A stretch of 64,000 nt of DNA from Paraburkholderia kirstenboschensis (GTDB lineage Bacteria > Pseudomonadota > Gammaproteobacteria > Burkholderiales > Burkholderiaceae), in contig NZ_CAJHCR010000017.1 of the NCBI RefSeq assembly GCF_904848585.1, positions 101,526 through 165,525 on the forward strand, written 5' to 3'. The notes beneath the pieces are model-generated. The model worked only from the letters and a program-made list of their open reading frames with translations. It had not been told where the DNA came from and searched no databases. Below are positions 26,911-37,000 of the stretch, piece after piece. The stretch's first letter is position 1. Each line of letters starts with the position of its first letter. The translations under genes and the position numbers were made by a program.

Positions 26911-27333
26911 CTACTTATACAACCGCTCCGGGGGTGGAAGAAGATCGTCAAGTCGGGCGCGAAGCCGGGCGTTTTCATGCAGGAGTTCAAGCACCTTGCG
27001 TTGAGCGCTAATGTTTTGTGACTGTGCCAAGTCACGCTGCGTCTTTAGCTCCAAGACCATATCGGCCAAGTCTTTGCGGGCGCGCTTCACCTGAGCCTTG
27101 CGCTGACGTTTTGCCGCTTCCTGTCGTTCATTGATCGCCACCCACGCTTGGATTTCGCGGATAAGCGCCGGATAACGCGTCTTTCTCAGAGCGGAAGGAT
27201 CGGTTCCCGCCTCTCGGGCTACATTGTTCTGGCTGACAGCGGTCCCCGCCGGGAGCAAACAGGGAGCGTTTTCCTTCAGACGCTCAAATGCCGATCGGAA
27301 TAGTTGCTCCGCCGATTCAGTTGCCGGTGACAT
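26911..27333 (-). CDS. Small HTH/coiled-coil protein of a four-gene recombinase operon (GinD-like)
   Basis: A 140-residue protein. Residues 1-60 look like a helix-turn-helix (VSQNNVAREAGTDPSALRKTRYP). The rest is a long charged coiled coil (KRQRKAQVKRARKDLADMVL...LLHENARLRARLDDL). It overlaps the upstream recombinase gene by 17 bases. Size and position match the small fourth protein of GInt (ginABCD) operons, or TnpC of Tn554-like elements, which assists recombination. An accessory DNA-binding role is inferred. Confidence 0.65.
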   Translation of the reverse strand: MSPATESAEQLFRSAFERLKENAPCLLPAGTAVSQNNVAREAGTDPSALRKTRYPALIREIQAWVAINERQEAAKRQRKAQVKRARKDLADMVLELKTQRDLAQSQNISAQRKVLELLHENARLRARLDDLLPPPERLYK

Positions 27334-29380
27334 CAAGGTAGCTCCGTAGGCCGCGCGCCTCTGCTTGCAAAGCCCGCCAACGCGGACTCCCCGGACGAAC
27401 AGAAACAAGTTGCCGCTCGACACTTTCAAGTTGCCGCTCGATTGACGCACGCTTGGATCTATCAAATATCGCGTCGCGGCATGGACGGTCGCCGTCCCCG
27501 CCGGCGCACCGCGCGACCGACTCAATGCCGCCATAATCACAATGGCCGCGCTTTGTGCAGCCTCCGAGCCGTGTTTCCCGGAAGCAGACCTCGCCGTTCT
27601 GACCGGCCTTGACGAGAGCCGTGAAGTCGCTGGAGCCGACCAGGTTGACCACGATGTCTCTCTTGCGTTGGAAACCGAGAGGAGAGACATAGCGATCATC
27701 AACTAGCGCTTCGATTTGTCTGGCCAGCACTTCGTATTTTGCGGCTGTTGTCAGACCTTCGTAATCCTCGCTAAAGCGCAATCGGCTGTAATTCCGTCCA
27801 TAGTATCGAGTTTGGAGCGGCGTGAGATGTTTCATTATCACCTGGATCGAACTGTCGCTTAGAAGGCCGCTGGCGAACATGTTAATGGCCCCCGTGCGGC
27901 GCAATTGGTGAAAGCACAGCGGCCACGTTTCGCCAGCTTTGAACCTCCCGCCCTTATCCAGGTTTGGCGTGAACCTGCGAGCGGTGATCAGGTCGTCTTC
28001 CGTAACCTTCAGTTCCCTGGCATCGAACAGGCAAGGATACCGTCTGGTCAATTCCTGATAGGACGATACCCGGGGGCGAGTCCCATACGGCTTCCATGCG
28101 CCCGGTCCCGAAGCCCATGGCTCAAATGCGGTGCTGTACAGGTACGGGTTCGTCTTGTCGTAGTCGCTGCAATCCACATCGGGGTTCGCGACGGCACATG
28201 GCATTCGCAAACGGGCAATGAAAGTCATTACAGCTACGGCGCGCTCGGTACTGGGACTCGTTGGCCAGCGGGCGTCGCTGTCGGGGGCTGTTTTCGTGGT
28301 GTCGCCGCAGATGACAGGGATGCGGCCCAGTAGATCATCCTCCTCCCAAATGAGACAGTCGCACCTTGACGCTGCAGCCTCCTGGCTTCGCTGCAGGGTG
28401 AAGTTTATGAGATACGCGAGTCCAGCCGATTGGACCATGGTGAGGTAGGAACTGAAACACTTGACGTCGATTCTTCCCTTCAGGCAAGGCCGAACCCACT
28501 TCCGAAGTAGTCCGTCGATACCGAATCTCCTGGCGCTAAGTTCGAAATGCCCGTAGTAGCGGCGACCGGTCCGCGCTCCAGTCCCGTCCCGTGGCATGGA
28601 AAAAGGGCAGAGCGCAGACGATGAAGGCTTTGCGGCAAGTGCCGCTTTCAACGAGCCGAAATTGTGGATATACGCTTCCAAACAGAAGTTGAAGCAGGTT
28701 TCTATCTGTGCCTGATGACGGACGAAGTCGTCAAGACACTCTCTTAGTCTGAGAACTTGATATTTCCAGATGCGCGGGGGAATATATGCGGTCTGTTCGC
28801 TAAAATATTTGGCATCCGCGCTGAAGGAAGCGGAAAGTTGGCTGATTCCGCTTTCATCTATCAGCGTGAGGCCGAGATGATCTTTTGCACGCAAGAGACG
28901 ATCGAGAACGACGAGCGTGCGCCGCCTTTCCTCAGCGTTCGCATATAGCGCACCCACTCGACTCAGGAGCTGCGGAAACCGGGAGAGTTCACTGGCTAGA
29001 ATGCCTTCGCTGTTACAGAGCACCACGATCCGCCGAACGTAGCCGAAGCATAGCCTGAGCGACGCCCAGCTTTTGATGCCTCTAGGACCCCAAATCAGCC
29101 ATGTAGTCAACAACCTTAGAATGTGCTGGTTCGCCGGGCTCAGCCGTGGGGCGCTGCGACTATGCCGCCCGCCGACGAAGTCGAGCTTCAAATTTGATCC
29201 CGCCCACGAAGAAAAATCCCAGAAAGGGTCTCTCCATAGCGACACGGCGTTGCCATGTCGATCTTCACTGACAACCCAGTTTTCCGGGGGCGGCCAGGCG
29301 GGCGGGCGGTAGCAGACCTCGCCGGCTGATATCGGCGCTTTGATGAGTTTCATACCAAGCCCGGGAATCACCGCATCCAT
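27317..29380 (-). CDS. Tyrosine recombinase, third of the four-gene operon (GinC-like)
   Basis: A 687-residue protein. The catalytic domain in the second half shows the first arginine in LINFTLQRSQEAAASRC, the HxxR box in CFHQLRRTGAINMF, and the histidine and tyrosine in IMKHLTPLQTRYYGRNYSRL. The C-terminus carries a Cys-rich patch (CFRETRLGGCTKRGHCDYGG...CRDAIF), probably a zinc site, and a terminal basic helix. It overlaps the upstream gene by 13 bases. Large size and tandem arrangement fit GInt recombinases rather than single phage integrases. Confidence 0.75.
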   Translation of the reverse strand: MDAVIPGLGMKLIKAPISAGEVCYRPPAWPPPENWVVSEDRHGNAVSLWRDPFWDFSSWAGSNLKLDFVGGRHSRSAPRLSPANQHILRLLTTWLIWGPRGIKSWASLRLCFGYVRRIVVLCNSEGILASELSRFPQLLSRVGALYANAEERRRTLVVLDRLLRAKDHLGLTLIDESGISQLSASFSADAKYFSEQTAYIPPRIWKYQVLRLRECLDDFVRHQAQIETCFNFCLEAYIHNFGSLKAALAAKPSSSALCPFSMPRDGTGARTGRRYYGHFELSARRFGIDGLLRKWVRPCLKGRIDVKCFSSYLTMVQSAGLAYLINFTLQRSQEAAASRCDCLIWEEDDLLGRIPVICGDTTKTAPDSDARWPTSPSTERAVAVMTFIARLRMPCAVANPDVDCSDYDKTNPYLYSTAFEPWASGPGAWKPYGTRPRVSSYQELTRRYPCLFDARELKVTEDDLITARRFTPNLDKGGRFKAGETWPLCFHQLRRTGAINMFASGLLSDSSIQVIMKHLTPLQTRYYGRNYSRLRFSEDYEGLTTAAKYEVLARQIEALVDDRYVSPLGFQRKRDIVVNLVGSSDFTALVKAGQNGEVCFRETRLGGCTKRGHCDYGGIESVARCAGGDGDRPCRDAIFDRSKRASIERQLESVERQLVSVRPGSPRWRALQAEARGLRSYLDVTGN

Positions 29381-31065
29381 GCCGTCCCCTCCAGCTCACG
29401 AATTTCGTCCCGCATCGATGGGTGGAAGTAGCCTTCGGCGATACGGGCTAGCGCTTCTCGTACCCACTCCTGTCTTGCAGCAGTAGACTCTTCGAACCAA
29501 TGCAACTTTGCCTGGATGCGGTCAATGGCGAGTTTCGCGGGCGGTATATCTGCATCGCATTGCAGCGAGCTAGTCCGGCCGAGCTCAATAGTTTTGAGGT
29601 GTTTGAACGTTGCGAGCGCCCAGATGTAATCTGGTGAATCCACATCGCGATGGTTTTCGCACCACAGGCAGCCGGACGGTCGCATGCAATTGGGCTTCGG
29701 CGCCGCCTTGGGAATATGCGTGATGTTTTTCGGAATACCGTTGCATCCTCCAGGGGCGACAGGCTGAGTCTTCGCCAGATGCGGATCGAACTCTGACCAG
29801 AAACGGACCACCTCTGCCATTGCACGTTGAAGACTTGGACGTTCGTATGCAGCGAGCATCGTTTGCTTCGCATGCTGCGCCATTTCTGCGGTGAGGTCGG
29901 GATCTGCTGTCGTCCGGAGTAGCCAGTTCACCCTTGTGTTCCTTAGAAGGCGAGGACACACGAAGCGGAGGTCTAATGCGCGACAGATGGCGCGAAGCCG
30001 GCCGCCATCACATCGCGAATCTGGCCGACTACCACCGATTCCGACGAAAGGAAACAGCCGCTCAGAATCAGGAAACAGGTGCCGTCGCCAACCGAGATAT
30101 CGTTCAAAGTGGGGCTTGTAGTCCTTGAATATTTCGAACAATACGACACCGCCCCGGCGCTTCTTGTATTCCTTCACTTGGTAGCCATCGAGGTGACCAA
30201 CGTAGAAAAAGTCACCAAGATCGAGGTTGCGCGCCTGCGTGAGATTCAACCCCGTCTGAGCAACCAACATAAACAGCTCGGCCTCCATCCGAAGATGCGC
30301 AAGAGGGAGCCGCAGTCCGGGAGAAGTTGCTTTCCCCGTCTTGCTAAGTGCCGCTTTACGCCCAGTCCAGGCTAGTACTTCTCCGCTCCTCAGCTGTATT
30401 TCTATCGGCAAGCGGGCTTCGCATATTGTCTGGACGGTTAATTGATCGCAAAGATCTTGTAGCAGGCTTCCGAAGCGAAAGGTCTCGGCAAGACTTTGCT
30501 TCTCTGCTTGCACACCTACTGCGCTTTTTCGTCGCCTCGGGGATTCGAGCCGGGTCATTTCCAGCAGTCGGCTGCGGCGTTGTAGGACGCGATCCAACAG
30601 TCGGCCCACCATAGCTCCCCACCCGTACGCAGTCCGCATTGAGATGGCCTGCTGGTCCCTATGGTTGCCGCTCTCCCTTGCACGTTTGCTCGCGCGGGTT
30701 CGCTGGAAGAGCGATTCGGCCCATTCACAATAGCTATCCGTTACGGTGTCGACTGTCAACGGACAATTCGTGCGATCGGCGAAGGCAAAAAACTGTCGCA
30801 AACACTGCAACTGCGCGGACGTCGTTCCGCGTGGACCGCCGCTACCGATCGCCGCGTTGATCTCTTCGTGCAGCATCGACACAAGATCCAGCCGCTCCAC
30901 TAGGGGAGCGCCTAGCATTCCTCCATCTGCGAGCCGACCGACCTTGCGCAGGTTTGCACTTGCGCCGCCCTTGTAAAGAAGGACGTTCATGTTCCAGGGC
31001 GTTTCTCTTGATCCAAAATTCACGTCCGGGAATTGCAGGTCCGGGAGTTGAGATCTCTCAGGCAT
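29368..31065 (-). CDS. Tyrosine recombinase, second of the four-gene operon (GinB-like)
   Basis: A 565-residue protein. Catalytic-domain landmarks are LFMLVAQTGLNLTQARNLDL, CPRLLRNTRVNWLL and MAQHAKQTMLAAYER. The HxxR box is diverged (R-N-T-R), so it may act mainly with its partners. A zinc-binding-like tail follows with CMRPSGCLWCENHRDVDSPDY. I start it at ATG 31065, which overlaps the end of the first recombinase gene by eight bases; the frame extends to 31128 but would overlap more. Part of one coupled operon. Confidence 0.72.
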   Translation of the reverse strand: MPERSQLPDLQFPDVNFGSRETPWNMNVLLYKGGASANLRKVGRLADGGMLGAPLVERLDLVSMLHEEINAAIGSGGPRGTTSAQLQCLRQFFAFADRTNCPLTVDTVTDSYCEWAESLFQRTRASKRARESGNHRDQQAISMRTAYGWGAMVGRLLDRVLQRRSRLLEMTRLESPRRRKSAVGVQAEKQSLAETFRFGSLLQDLCDQLTVQTICEARLPIEIQLRSGEVLAWTGRKAALSKTGKATSPGLRLPLAHLRMEAELFMLVAQTGLNLTQARNLDLGDFFYVGHLDGYQVKEYKKRRGGVVLFEIFKDYKPHFERYLGWRRHLFPDSERLFPFVGIGGSRPDSRCDGGRLRAICRALDLRFVCPRLLRNTRVNWLLRTTADPDLTAEMAQHAKQTMLAAYERPSLQRAMAEVVRFWSEFDPHLAKTQPVAPGGCNGIPKNITHIPKAAPKPNCMRPSGCLWCENHRDVDSPDYIWALATFKHLKTIELGRTSSLQCDADIPPAKLAIDRIQAKLHWFEESTAARQEWVREALARIAEGYFHPSMRDEIRELEGTAWMR

Positions 31066-32341
31066 CCATGCGGCTCCATTCTCTGTTCCGAAGCCCAGTG
31101 AAGGCTTGGTTAAAGGCGGCAGCAGCACGCCCCTTTGCGCGGGTGTTTTCTAAAAACGTGATATAGCCCAAGGTGGTCTGCTCGCTCTTGTGCAGCATAG
31201 CGTCCCTGACTATTCGGATTGCTTCAGTCTTTGCACCATATTGCAGGAGGATTTCAAGCAGCCAGGTTCCGAACGTAGCGCGAGACTGGTGGAACCGGAA
31301 ACGCTCAAGAAAGGGCAGCCCGGCCTTGACCGCTCGCTGCCTCATCGCATGAACCAGTCGGTCGACCGTTTCGACGTAGTACGGACGCCCGGTGCGCGTC
31401 AAAAAGAGCAGATCTTTGTCGGCTGGTGCGGCCTTGGCTTCGCGCAGGAGGCGGCGTGTAGATAACGAGTATGCTTTAAGGTCGGTCAGAAGTGTTTCTG
31501 GCACAAACAGCTCGCCAGCGACCGAGAACTTAGTCGCGACGTTGGTTCCGGGCCCCACTGGAAGCAGATACACGCCCGACGTTAGAGGATCTTCGCGAGC
31601 GGTTTGAAGGCTGGTGACAGAGAGAGTCGTAACGGTCCCAATCCGCGCTCCGGTGAAAAAGCCTGTCGCGAGCATTAAATGCAATTCCCTGACCTCGTGC
31701 TCCGCCGTAAAGGCCAAGAGCTTGTGCATATGTTCGGCGCGAAGGGGCAGCAAGCCGTCCTCCAGTGTTGCGCCTATGCGCTTGCGGTTGGAGATCCCGA
31801 GATCGCTGGCTAGGCGCATCATGCTCCTTTTGAAGCCGACCGAATCATGGTAGTGGATAGCCACAGGTCGATCAGTCCACATAGGGTGTTGCGCGCCAAT
31901 GAAATCGTGAAGGTCGGCAAAACGGTAGAACTGAATTACCGCACTCATACAGTTAGACGCAGTGCTGCCCGCCAGTCTCCTGTTGTCTACCTCATCTATC
32001 AGATGCTTGCGGAACTTCCTGAGCACCTGTTCTTCCCGTCGCGCGGGGAAGTGCTTCCAATCGATACTCCTGCTTTCAAGAAAGTCGGCATATCGTTTGA
32101 GGTGTTTCATTGTCCGTTTGCTAGTTTGGGGGTCGACTTCCTTGGACGATGCACGGTCTAGAGCCCACAAATTTGCTTCGCTCCAGCCAGCACCGTCATC
32201 CCAAAAAATTTGGGGCAATCGGTCAATTGACTTCCGCTGTTGTTTTGCCCAGACCAGTTCCTCGCGTTCGTTCAGCGAGGCGTCGAAGAACTCATATTGG
32301 ATATATTCGAGCCGCGCCATGACGTTTTCCTTCCCCTGCAA
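31058..32341 (-). CDS. Tyrosine recombinase, first of the four-gene operon (GinA-like)
   Basis: A 427-residue site-specific recombinase with a full active site: arginine in ATGFFTGARIGTVTTLS, HxxR in RFHQSRATFGTWL, and the closing histidine/tyrosine in MLHKSEQTTLGYITF. The N-terminal half is a SAM-like core-binding domain (TMKHLKRYADFLESR). It is the first gene of an operon of four overlapping genes. Three different tyrosine recombinases plus a small coiled-coil protein is the hallmark of GInt genomic islands, where the operon lies at one end of the island. The cargo border was not located. Confidence 0.82.
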   Translation of the reverse strand: MQGKENVMARLEYIQYEFFDASLNEREELVWAKQQRKSIDRLPQIFWDDGAGWSEANLWALDRASSKEVDPQTSKRTMKHLKRYADFLESRSIDWKHFPARREEQVLRKFRKHLIDEVDNRRLAGSTASNCMSAVIQFYRFADLHDFIGAQHPMWTDRPVAIHYHDSVGFKRSMMRLASDLGISNRKRIGATLEDGLLPLRAEHMHKLLAFTAEHEVRELHLMLATGFFTGARIGTVTTLSVTSLQTAREDPLTSGVYLLPVGPGTNVATKFSVAGELFVPETLLTDLKAYSLSTRRLLREAKAAPADKDLLFLTRTGRPYYVETVDRLVHAMRQRAVKAGLPFLERFRFHQSRATFGTWLLEILLQYGAKTEAIRIVRDAMLHKSEQTTLGYITFLENTRAKGRAAAAFNQAFTGLRNREWSRMDA

Positions 32342-32459
32342 ACTGTCGCTCGAAAATTCACTGGCCGCACGGAAAAGCCTTGTGGAGACAGTGCGCTTGG
32401 CAAACTCACAGCTCCGTCGATCGGAAGCTGACTAGTAAAGGAAAGCATGCTCATTTGCG

Positions 32460-32533
32460 CGCACCGGAGGGGCAGAGGAACGGGTTGTTCTTCGGGTCTT
32501 GGCGGTATTCGAAGCGTCCTGCCCCTCGGTGCG
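32460..32533. repeat. Inverted repeat next to the recombinase operon
   Basis: Arms CGCACCGGAGGGGCAG and CTGCCCCTCGGTGCG pair over 15 bases with one bulged base, around a 43-base loop. The position, 120 bases upstream of the first recombinase gene, suits a recombinase binding site or island end. Confidence 0.5.
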
Positions 32534-33031
32534 ATTCCGCATCATGTACCCAGCGCACAGAGGGTTGCCCGGGGCGGGCCTAGCCACTCGTTCCACCTGT
32601 GCTATGTCCACAGCGTAGAAGCTCAGGGGTAGATGTCAATGACAATCTATTCCGGGGTGGCGCAAAAGTGCTCGAAGTCGTCCAACGGTGTATGACCGCG
32701 ATCGTTTGTTGGTAGATCGCGCTTCCCGATCACAAGTTGGAGCAACTCATCAGGCTTCCCGTAACACATGGCGTCCTCCCGTCCTGTCCTTCCCGAACCG
32801 AGCAAGGCGGGTTCCTGGGGCGCGAGCGGAGCCAACTTTGTGACTCTGCCGGTCGCCGGCATTGTTTCCGCAGACCTGGGAAAGGAAGCAGCGAAGCCCG
32901 CCCGGGCTCCTGTTGCTGCGAAATGAGCGGCCCTTTGGCCTCTTATTGATGGTTTGATCCCGACGCGCGCCGCTATCCTTTACGAAGACTCTCAGGTTCT
33001 GCCACGGCCCTAAAAATGGGCAGAACATTTA

Positions 33032-33058
33032 GCCGACCCCTGCGGTCGGCTTTTTTTC
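33032..33058 (+). terminator. Rho-independent terminator
   Basis: Perfect eight-base stem AGCCGACC / GGTCGGCT with a five-base loop, followed by seven T residues. A second, bulged hairpin (GTTCTTGCC / GGCAGAAC, 32996-33027) sits directly upstream. No protein gene on the plus strand ends nearby, so it may terminate a small RNA. Confidence 0.75.
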
Positions 33059-33166
33059 CGGACTTTCGTGCCGTCGGCTATTCATGCGGAACGTTGAACG
33101 AAGTAACCCGTCGTCTTCACCCGCAAGCTGGTATGGAAAACGCCAAACCACGGAGGAGTAACAAGA

Positions 33167-33550
33167 ATGGAATCAATTAATGTACCGGGCAAGATCATCT
33201 CTCAGTCGCACGATGGATGCATCGCGACGATCGGGCCGGTCTCGGCGTCGATGACCCGCGCAACGCTACAAGCGATGGTCACCGCGGTCGAAGAGATTGA
33301 CAGGAAGATTGGAGCCTCCCCTCTTGCTGTCGTCGGTCCAAGTTTCGAGCTTCGCAACGGATGGATCGCAGTTGCCTGGGAGAGAGATCGGAAGTGCTAC
33401 GTGTTTAACCTGCGCGGAGTAGCGTGGAACGTGTTACGCAGCGACGTAGATTCGTTCGTTCGTGATGCTGCAATGCCGTTTCTCGCGCGTGGCACGGCGA
33501 GCAAGTTACTCCAGCGCATCGAAGGCGCAGTCGATACTGGTACCGACTAA
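33167..33550 (+). CDS. Hypothetical protein
   Basis: A 127-residue soluble protein with no recognised domain, opening MESINVPGKIISQSHDGCIA. Composition is mixed alpha/beta, with no signal or membrane segment. The start is well supported by CGGAGGAGTAACAAGA before the ATG. It is isolated, following the terminator and convergent to the gene at 33718. Confidence 0.6.
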   Translation: MESINVPGKIISQSHDGCIATIGPVSASMTRATLQAMVTAVEEIDRKIGASPLAVVGPSFELRNGWIAVAWERDRKCYVFNLRGVAWNVLRSDVDSFVRDAAMPFLARGTASKLLQRIEGAVDTGTD

Positions 33551-33717
33551 CCACGCAACAGGCGCTTGCCGGTACTTGCGGCTTGCATCACAGGTATGCA
33601 GAGGCCGCCTTTCCCGGTGACAGCGAATAGGGAAAGAAAGGGTGGGAAACAATGCGTCGCATGCGAGACGGGTACTTCATGGGGAAGCTCCCGCCGGCGC
33701 ACGCTTGCGACTCGCTG

Positions 33718-34017
33718 TTAGTGGACCTGCCGCCAGGCGCGCTCCAGAGCGCCAAAGATAATCGGCACAAAATCGTGCCCCTCAAACGAGGCGGGCCAGT
33801 CGTCGTTCGGATACTCCAGCACGGCAGGCGCACAGATCATCTGCAGCAACCGGTCACTGAACCTGCCGCCAGCCGTTACCTCGGCCAGCACCTCCTCTTC
33901 CATCTGATGAAGCAGCTTCCAGGTCAGGACGCCTTTCGAGCGATGACGCTCGACAACGCGCGGTATGACTTCCTCAGCGGCCGCCTGCGCGTCAAACAGG
34001 ACGTTGTAGTTCGCCAT
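33718..34017 (-). CDS. Hypothetical protein downstream of dnaE2
   Basis: A 99-residue acidic, mostly helical protein (MANYNVLFDAQAAAEEVIPR). The ATG at 34017 follows GAAGGAAACG; the longer frame from 34074 would overlap dnaE2. It lies 19 bases after the dnaE2 stop on the same strand, so it is probably co-transcribed as the last gene of the SOS mutasome operon. No domain recognised. A mutasome role is only positional inference. Confidence 0.65.
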   Translation of the reverse strand: MANYNVLFDAQAAAEEVIPRVVERHRSKGVLTWKLLHQMEEEVLAEVTAGGRFSDRLLQMICAPAVLEYPNDDWPASFEGHDFVPIIFGALERAWRQVH

Positions 34018-34036
34018 CGTTTCCTTCCTCGTTGTT

Positions 34037-37000
34037 TCAGTGAAAATTGCGGCTCGCCGTCGGCAGTTCGCCAAGCAGATGCGACACGTCGACGAGCCGT
34101 TGGGCGACGAGGTGCGTCACGTCACCTTCGCGTTGCCACACACCATACACAGCGAGCAGCGATGCGCCGAGCGCCTCGCGACGTTGCCGCTCGAGCACCG
34201 ACTGCCAGACGATGACATTGACCGACCCGGTCTCGTCCTCCAGCGTCATGAACATCACGCCGTTCGCGGTGCCGGGGCGCTGCCGCACGGTCACAATCCC
34301 GCATCCCCGCGCGAGCTGTCCATTGCGATAACGCATCAACGCTTCAGCAGGCATCAGCCGCATGGACAGCAGCTTTTCGCGTAGCAACGCAATCGGGTGA
34401 CGGCCGAGCGTGAGGCCAGTCGAGCGGTAGTCCGCGATCAGATCCTGTCCTTCCGTTGGAGCCGTCAGTGCCGGCGCCTCTTCCTCGCGTGTCGTTGCGC
34501 GTAACAGATCCTTGTCGGGCACCGCGGCGACCGCCGCCCACAGTGCCTGTCTGCGGTCCCCGGAGAGCGGCTTGAGCGCGTTCGCTGCCGCCAGCACCTG
34601 CAGGTCGTGGCGGTCGAGCTGTGCGCGGTTGGCAAGATCTGCGACGTCGCGAAACGGCCTGACCGCACGTGCCGCCTCAATGCGCCGGGCTGTTTCCTCG
34701 CGCATGCCGCGAACGACGGACAAGCCGAGCCGCACGGGCGCCATACTGCCATCGCCTTCCATCGCCGAATCCCAATCGCTGATGGTCACATCGACCGGCA
34801 GCACGCCAACGCCGTGGCGCTTCGCGTCCTGCACAAGCTGTGAAGGCGAGTAGAAGCCCATCGGCTGGCTGTTGAGCATCGCGCAAAGGAACGCCGCAGG
34901 TTCGTGACGCTTGAGCCAGCAGCTCGCGTAGACGAGAAGGGCGAAGCTTGCCGCATGACTTTCAGGAAAGCCGTACTCGCCGAAGCCCTGGATCTGGGCA
35001 AAGATCGACTCGGCGAATTCACGGTCGTAGCCGCGCTGAAGCATGCCTTCGACGATCCGGTCATGGTAGTGCTGCAGGCCGCCCTTGCGCTTCCATGCCG
35101 CCATCGCGCGGCGTAGCTGATCGGCTTCGCCGGCGCTGAAACCCGCCGCGAGCATCGCTACCTGCATAACCTGCTCCTGAAAGATCGGCACGCCGAGGGT
35201 GCGTTTCAGCGCCTGCTCGACGTCGGGGCTCGGGTAGGAAACGGGCTCGATGCCCTGACGCCGGCGCAGATACGGATGCACCATGCCGCCCTGCACCGGG
35301 CCCGGCCGCACGATCGCAACCTCGATCACGAGATCGTAGAACTCGCGTGGTTTAAGACGGGGCAACATGCTCATCTGCGCACGCGACTCGATCTGGAACA
35401 CGCCGACGGTGTCGGCCGCGCAGATCATGTCGTAAGTCGCTTCGTCCTCGGGCGGGATGTCCTGCATTTCAAACGGCTCGCCGCGCTGCTGCGATACGAG
35501 CTCGAGCGCCCGGCGGATCGCCGACAACATGCCAAGTGCGAGCACGTCGATCTTCAGCAGGCCGAGCGCTTCCAGATCGTCCTTATCCCACTGGATCACA
35601 GTGCGATCTGGCATCGACGCGTTTTCCACCGGCACGAGACGGGACAGCTTGCCGCGCGCGATCACGAACCCGCCCGTGTGCTGCGACAGATGACGCGGAA
35701 AGCCGAGCAGCTGCGCGGCAAGCGTCGCCCACTGCTGGATCATCGGCGTCTCGGGATCGAGGCCGCTGTCCACGAATCGCCGTATTAAATCCGCGCTCGA
35801 ATCGAACCAGTGATGTTCCTTCGCGACGCGGTCAACGATGACGGGGTCGATGCCGAGCGCCTTACCTGAATCGCGGATCGCGGAGCGGGGCCGGTAGGTC
35901 GTCACCGCGGCCGCGAGCGCCGCGCGTGTGCGGGAGTACTTCCGGTAGATGTACTGGATGACCTCTTCGCGGCGCTGGTGCTCGAAGTCCACGTCGATGT
36001 CAGGTGGTTCGCCGCGCTCCTTTGAGATGAACCGCTCGAACAGCATGCTGCTGCGGGCAGGGTCGACTTCCGTCACGCCCAGAACGTAGCAGACCGCGCT
36101 ATTGGCGGCCGATCCACGCCCCTGACACAGGATGCCCTCGTTGCGCGCGAAGCGCACGATGTCGTACACCGTGAGGAAATACGGCTCGTATTTCAGGTCC
36201 GCAATCAGCGCGAGTTCGTGCTCGATCTGCACTTGCACGTTGTGCGGAATGCCGCGTGGATAGCGGCGCTGCGCCCCCAGATAGGTTTCGCCGCGCAGGT
36301 AGGCGGTTGGCGTCGTGCCGGGCGGCACCAGTTCGTCTGGGTATTCATAGCGCAGTTCGTCCAGCGCGAACGAGCATCGATTGGCGATGTTCAGCGTCTG
36401 CGCGAGCGCCTCCGCTGGATAGACGTTGGCAAGCCGCAAACGCGAGCGCAGATGCTGTTCGGCGTTGGGCGCGAGTTCAAAGCCGCATTCAGTGACCGGG
36501 CGGCTAAGCCGGATGGCGGTGAGCGTGTCCTGCAGGGGCTTGCGCGATCGCACGTGGATAAGTACCTGACCAGTCGCAACGACGCTCAGACCATGTCGCT
36601 CTGCGACGTCTAGCACGACATTGCGGTGAATGTCATCCAGCGCCCGCGCGTGCAAGGTGAGGCCCATCCAGCAACGATTTTCGCCAAACGTGCGCGCTGC
36701 CCATTCCGCCTGCGCGTCGAGGCGCGCTTCCTTCGCCGGGAATTCCGGCGTCAGGATGATCAGGCAGTCGGGCAGGGCGCGCAGGTGCGCATATGGCGGG
36801 TCCGGATGGTCGAGATCGTGCGGATAGAGCAGGTACGTGCCCTTGGCCGTGCGCGTGCGTGCGAGCGTAATCAGTTCGGACAGGTTGCCGTATCCGTCAC
36901 GATTCTGCGCGATCGCCGTGAAGGCAAGGGCAGGGGAGCCGTCCGAATTGGTCAACCGGAAATGCGCACCTACGAGCAGCTTGATGCCCGCCTCTTTCGC

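Larger units (their letters stand above)
32342..33166. other. Long non-coding stretch with hairpins and a terminator
   Basis: About 825 bases upstream of the recombinase operon. It should contain that operon's promoter and the island border, the inverted repeat at 32460-32533 and a terminator at 33032. No coding frame has both a ribosome site and a recognisable product. Confidence 0.5.

Noticed and set aside
26911..32341. Identification as a gamma-Mobile-Trio
   Set aside because: That system has three genes with different sizes. Three recombinases plus one small protein, all overlapping, fits GInt or Tn554-like operons better.
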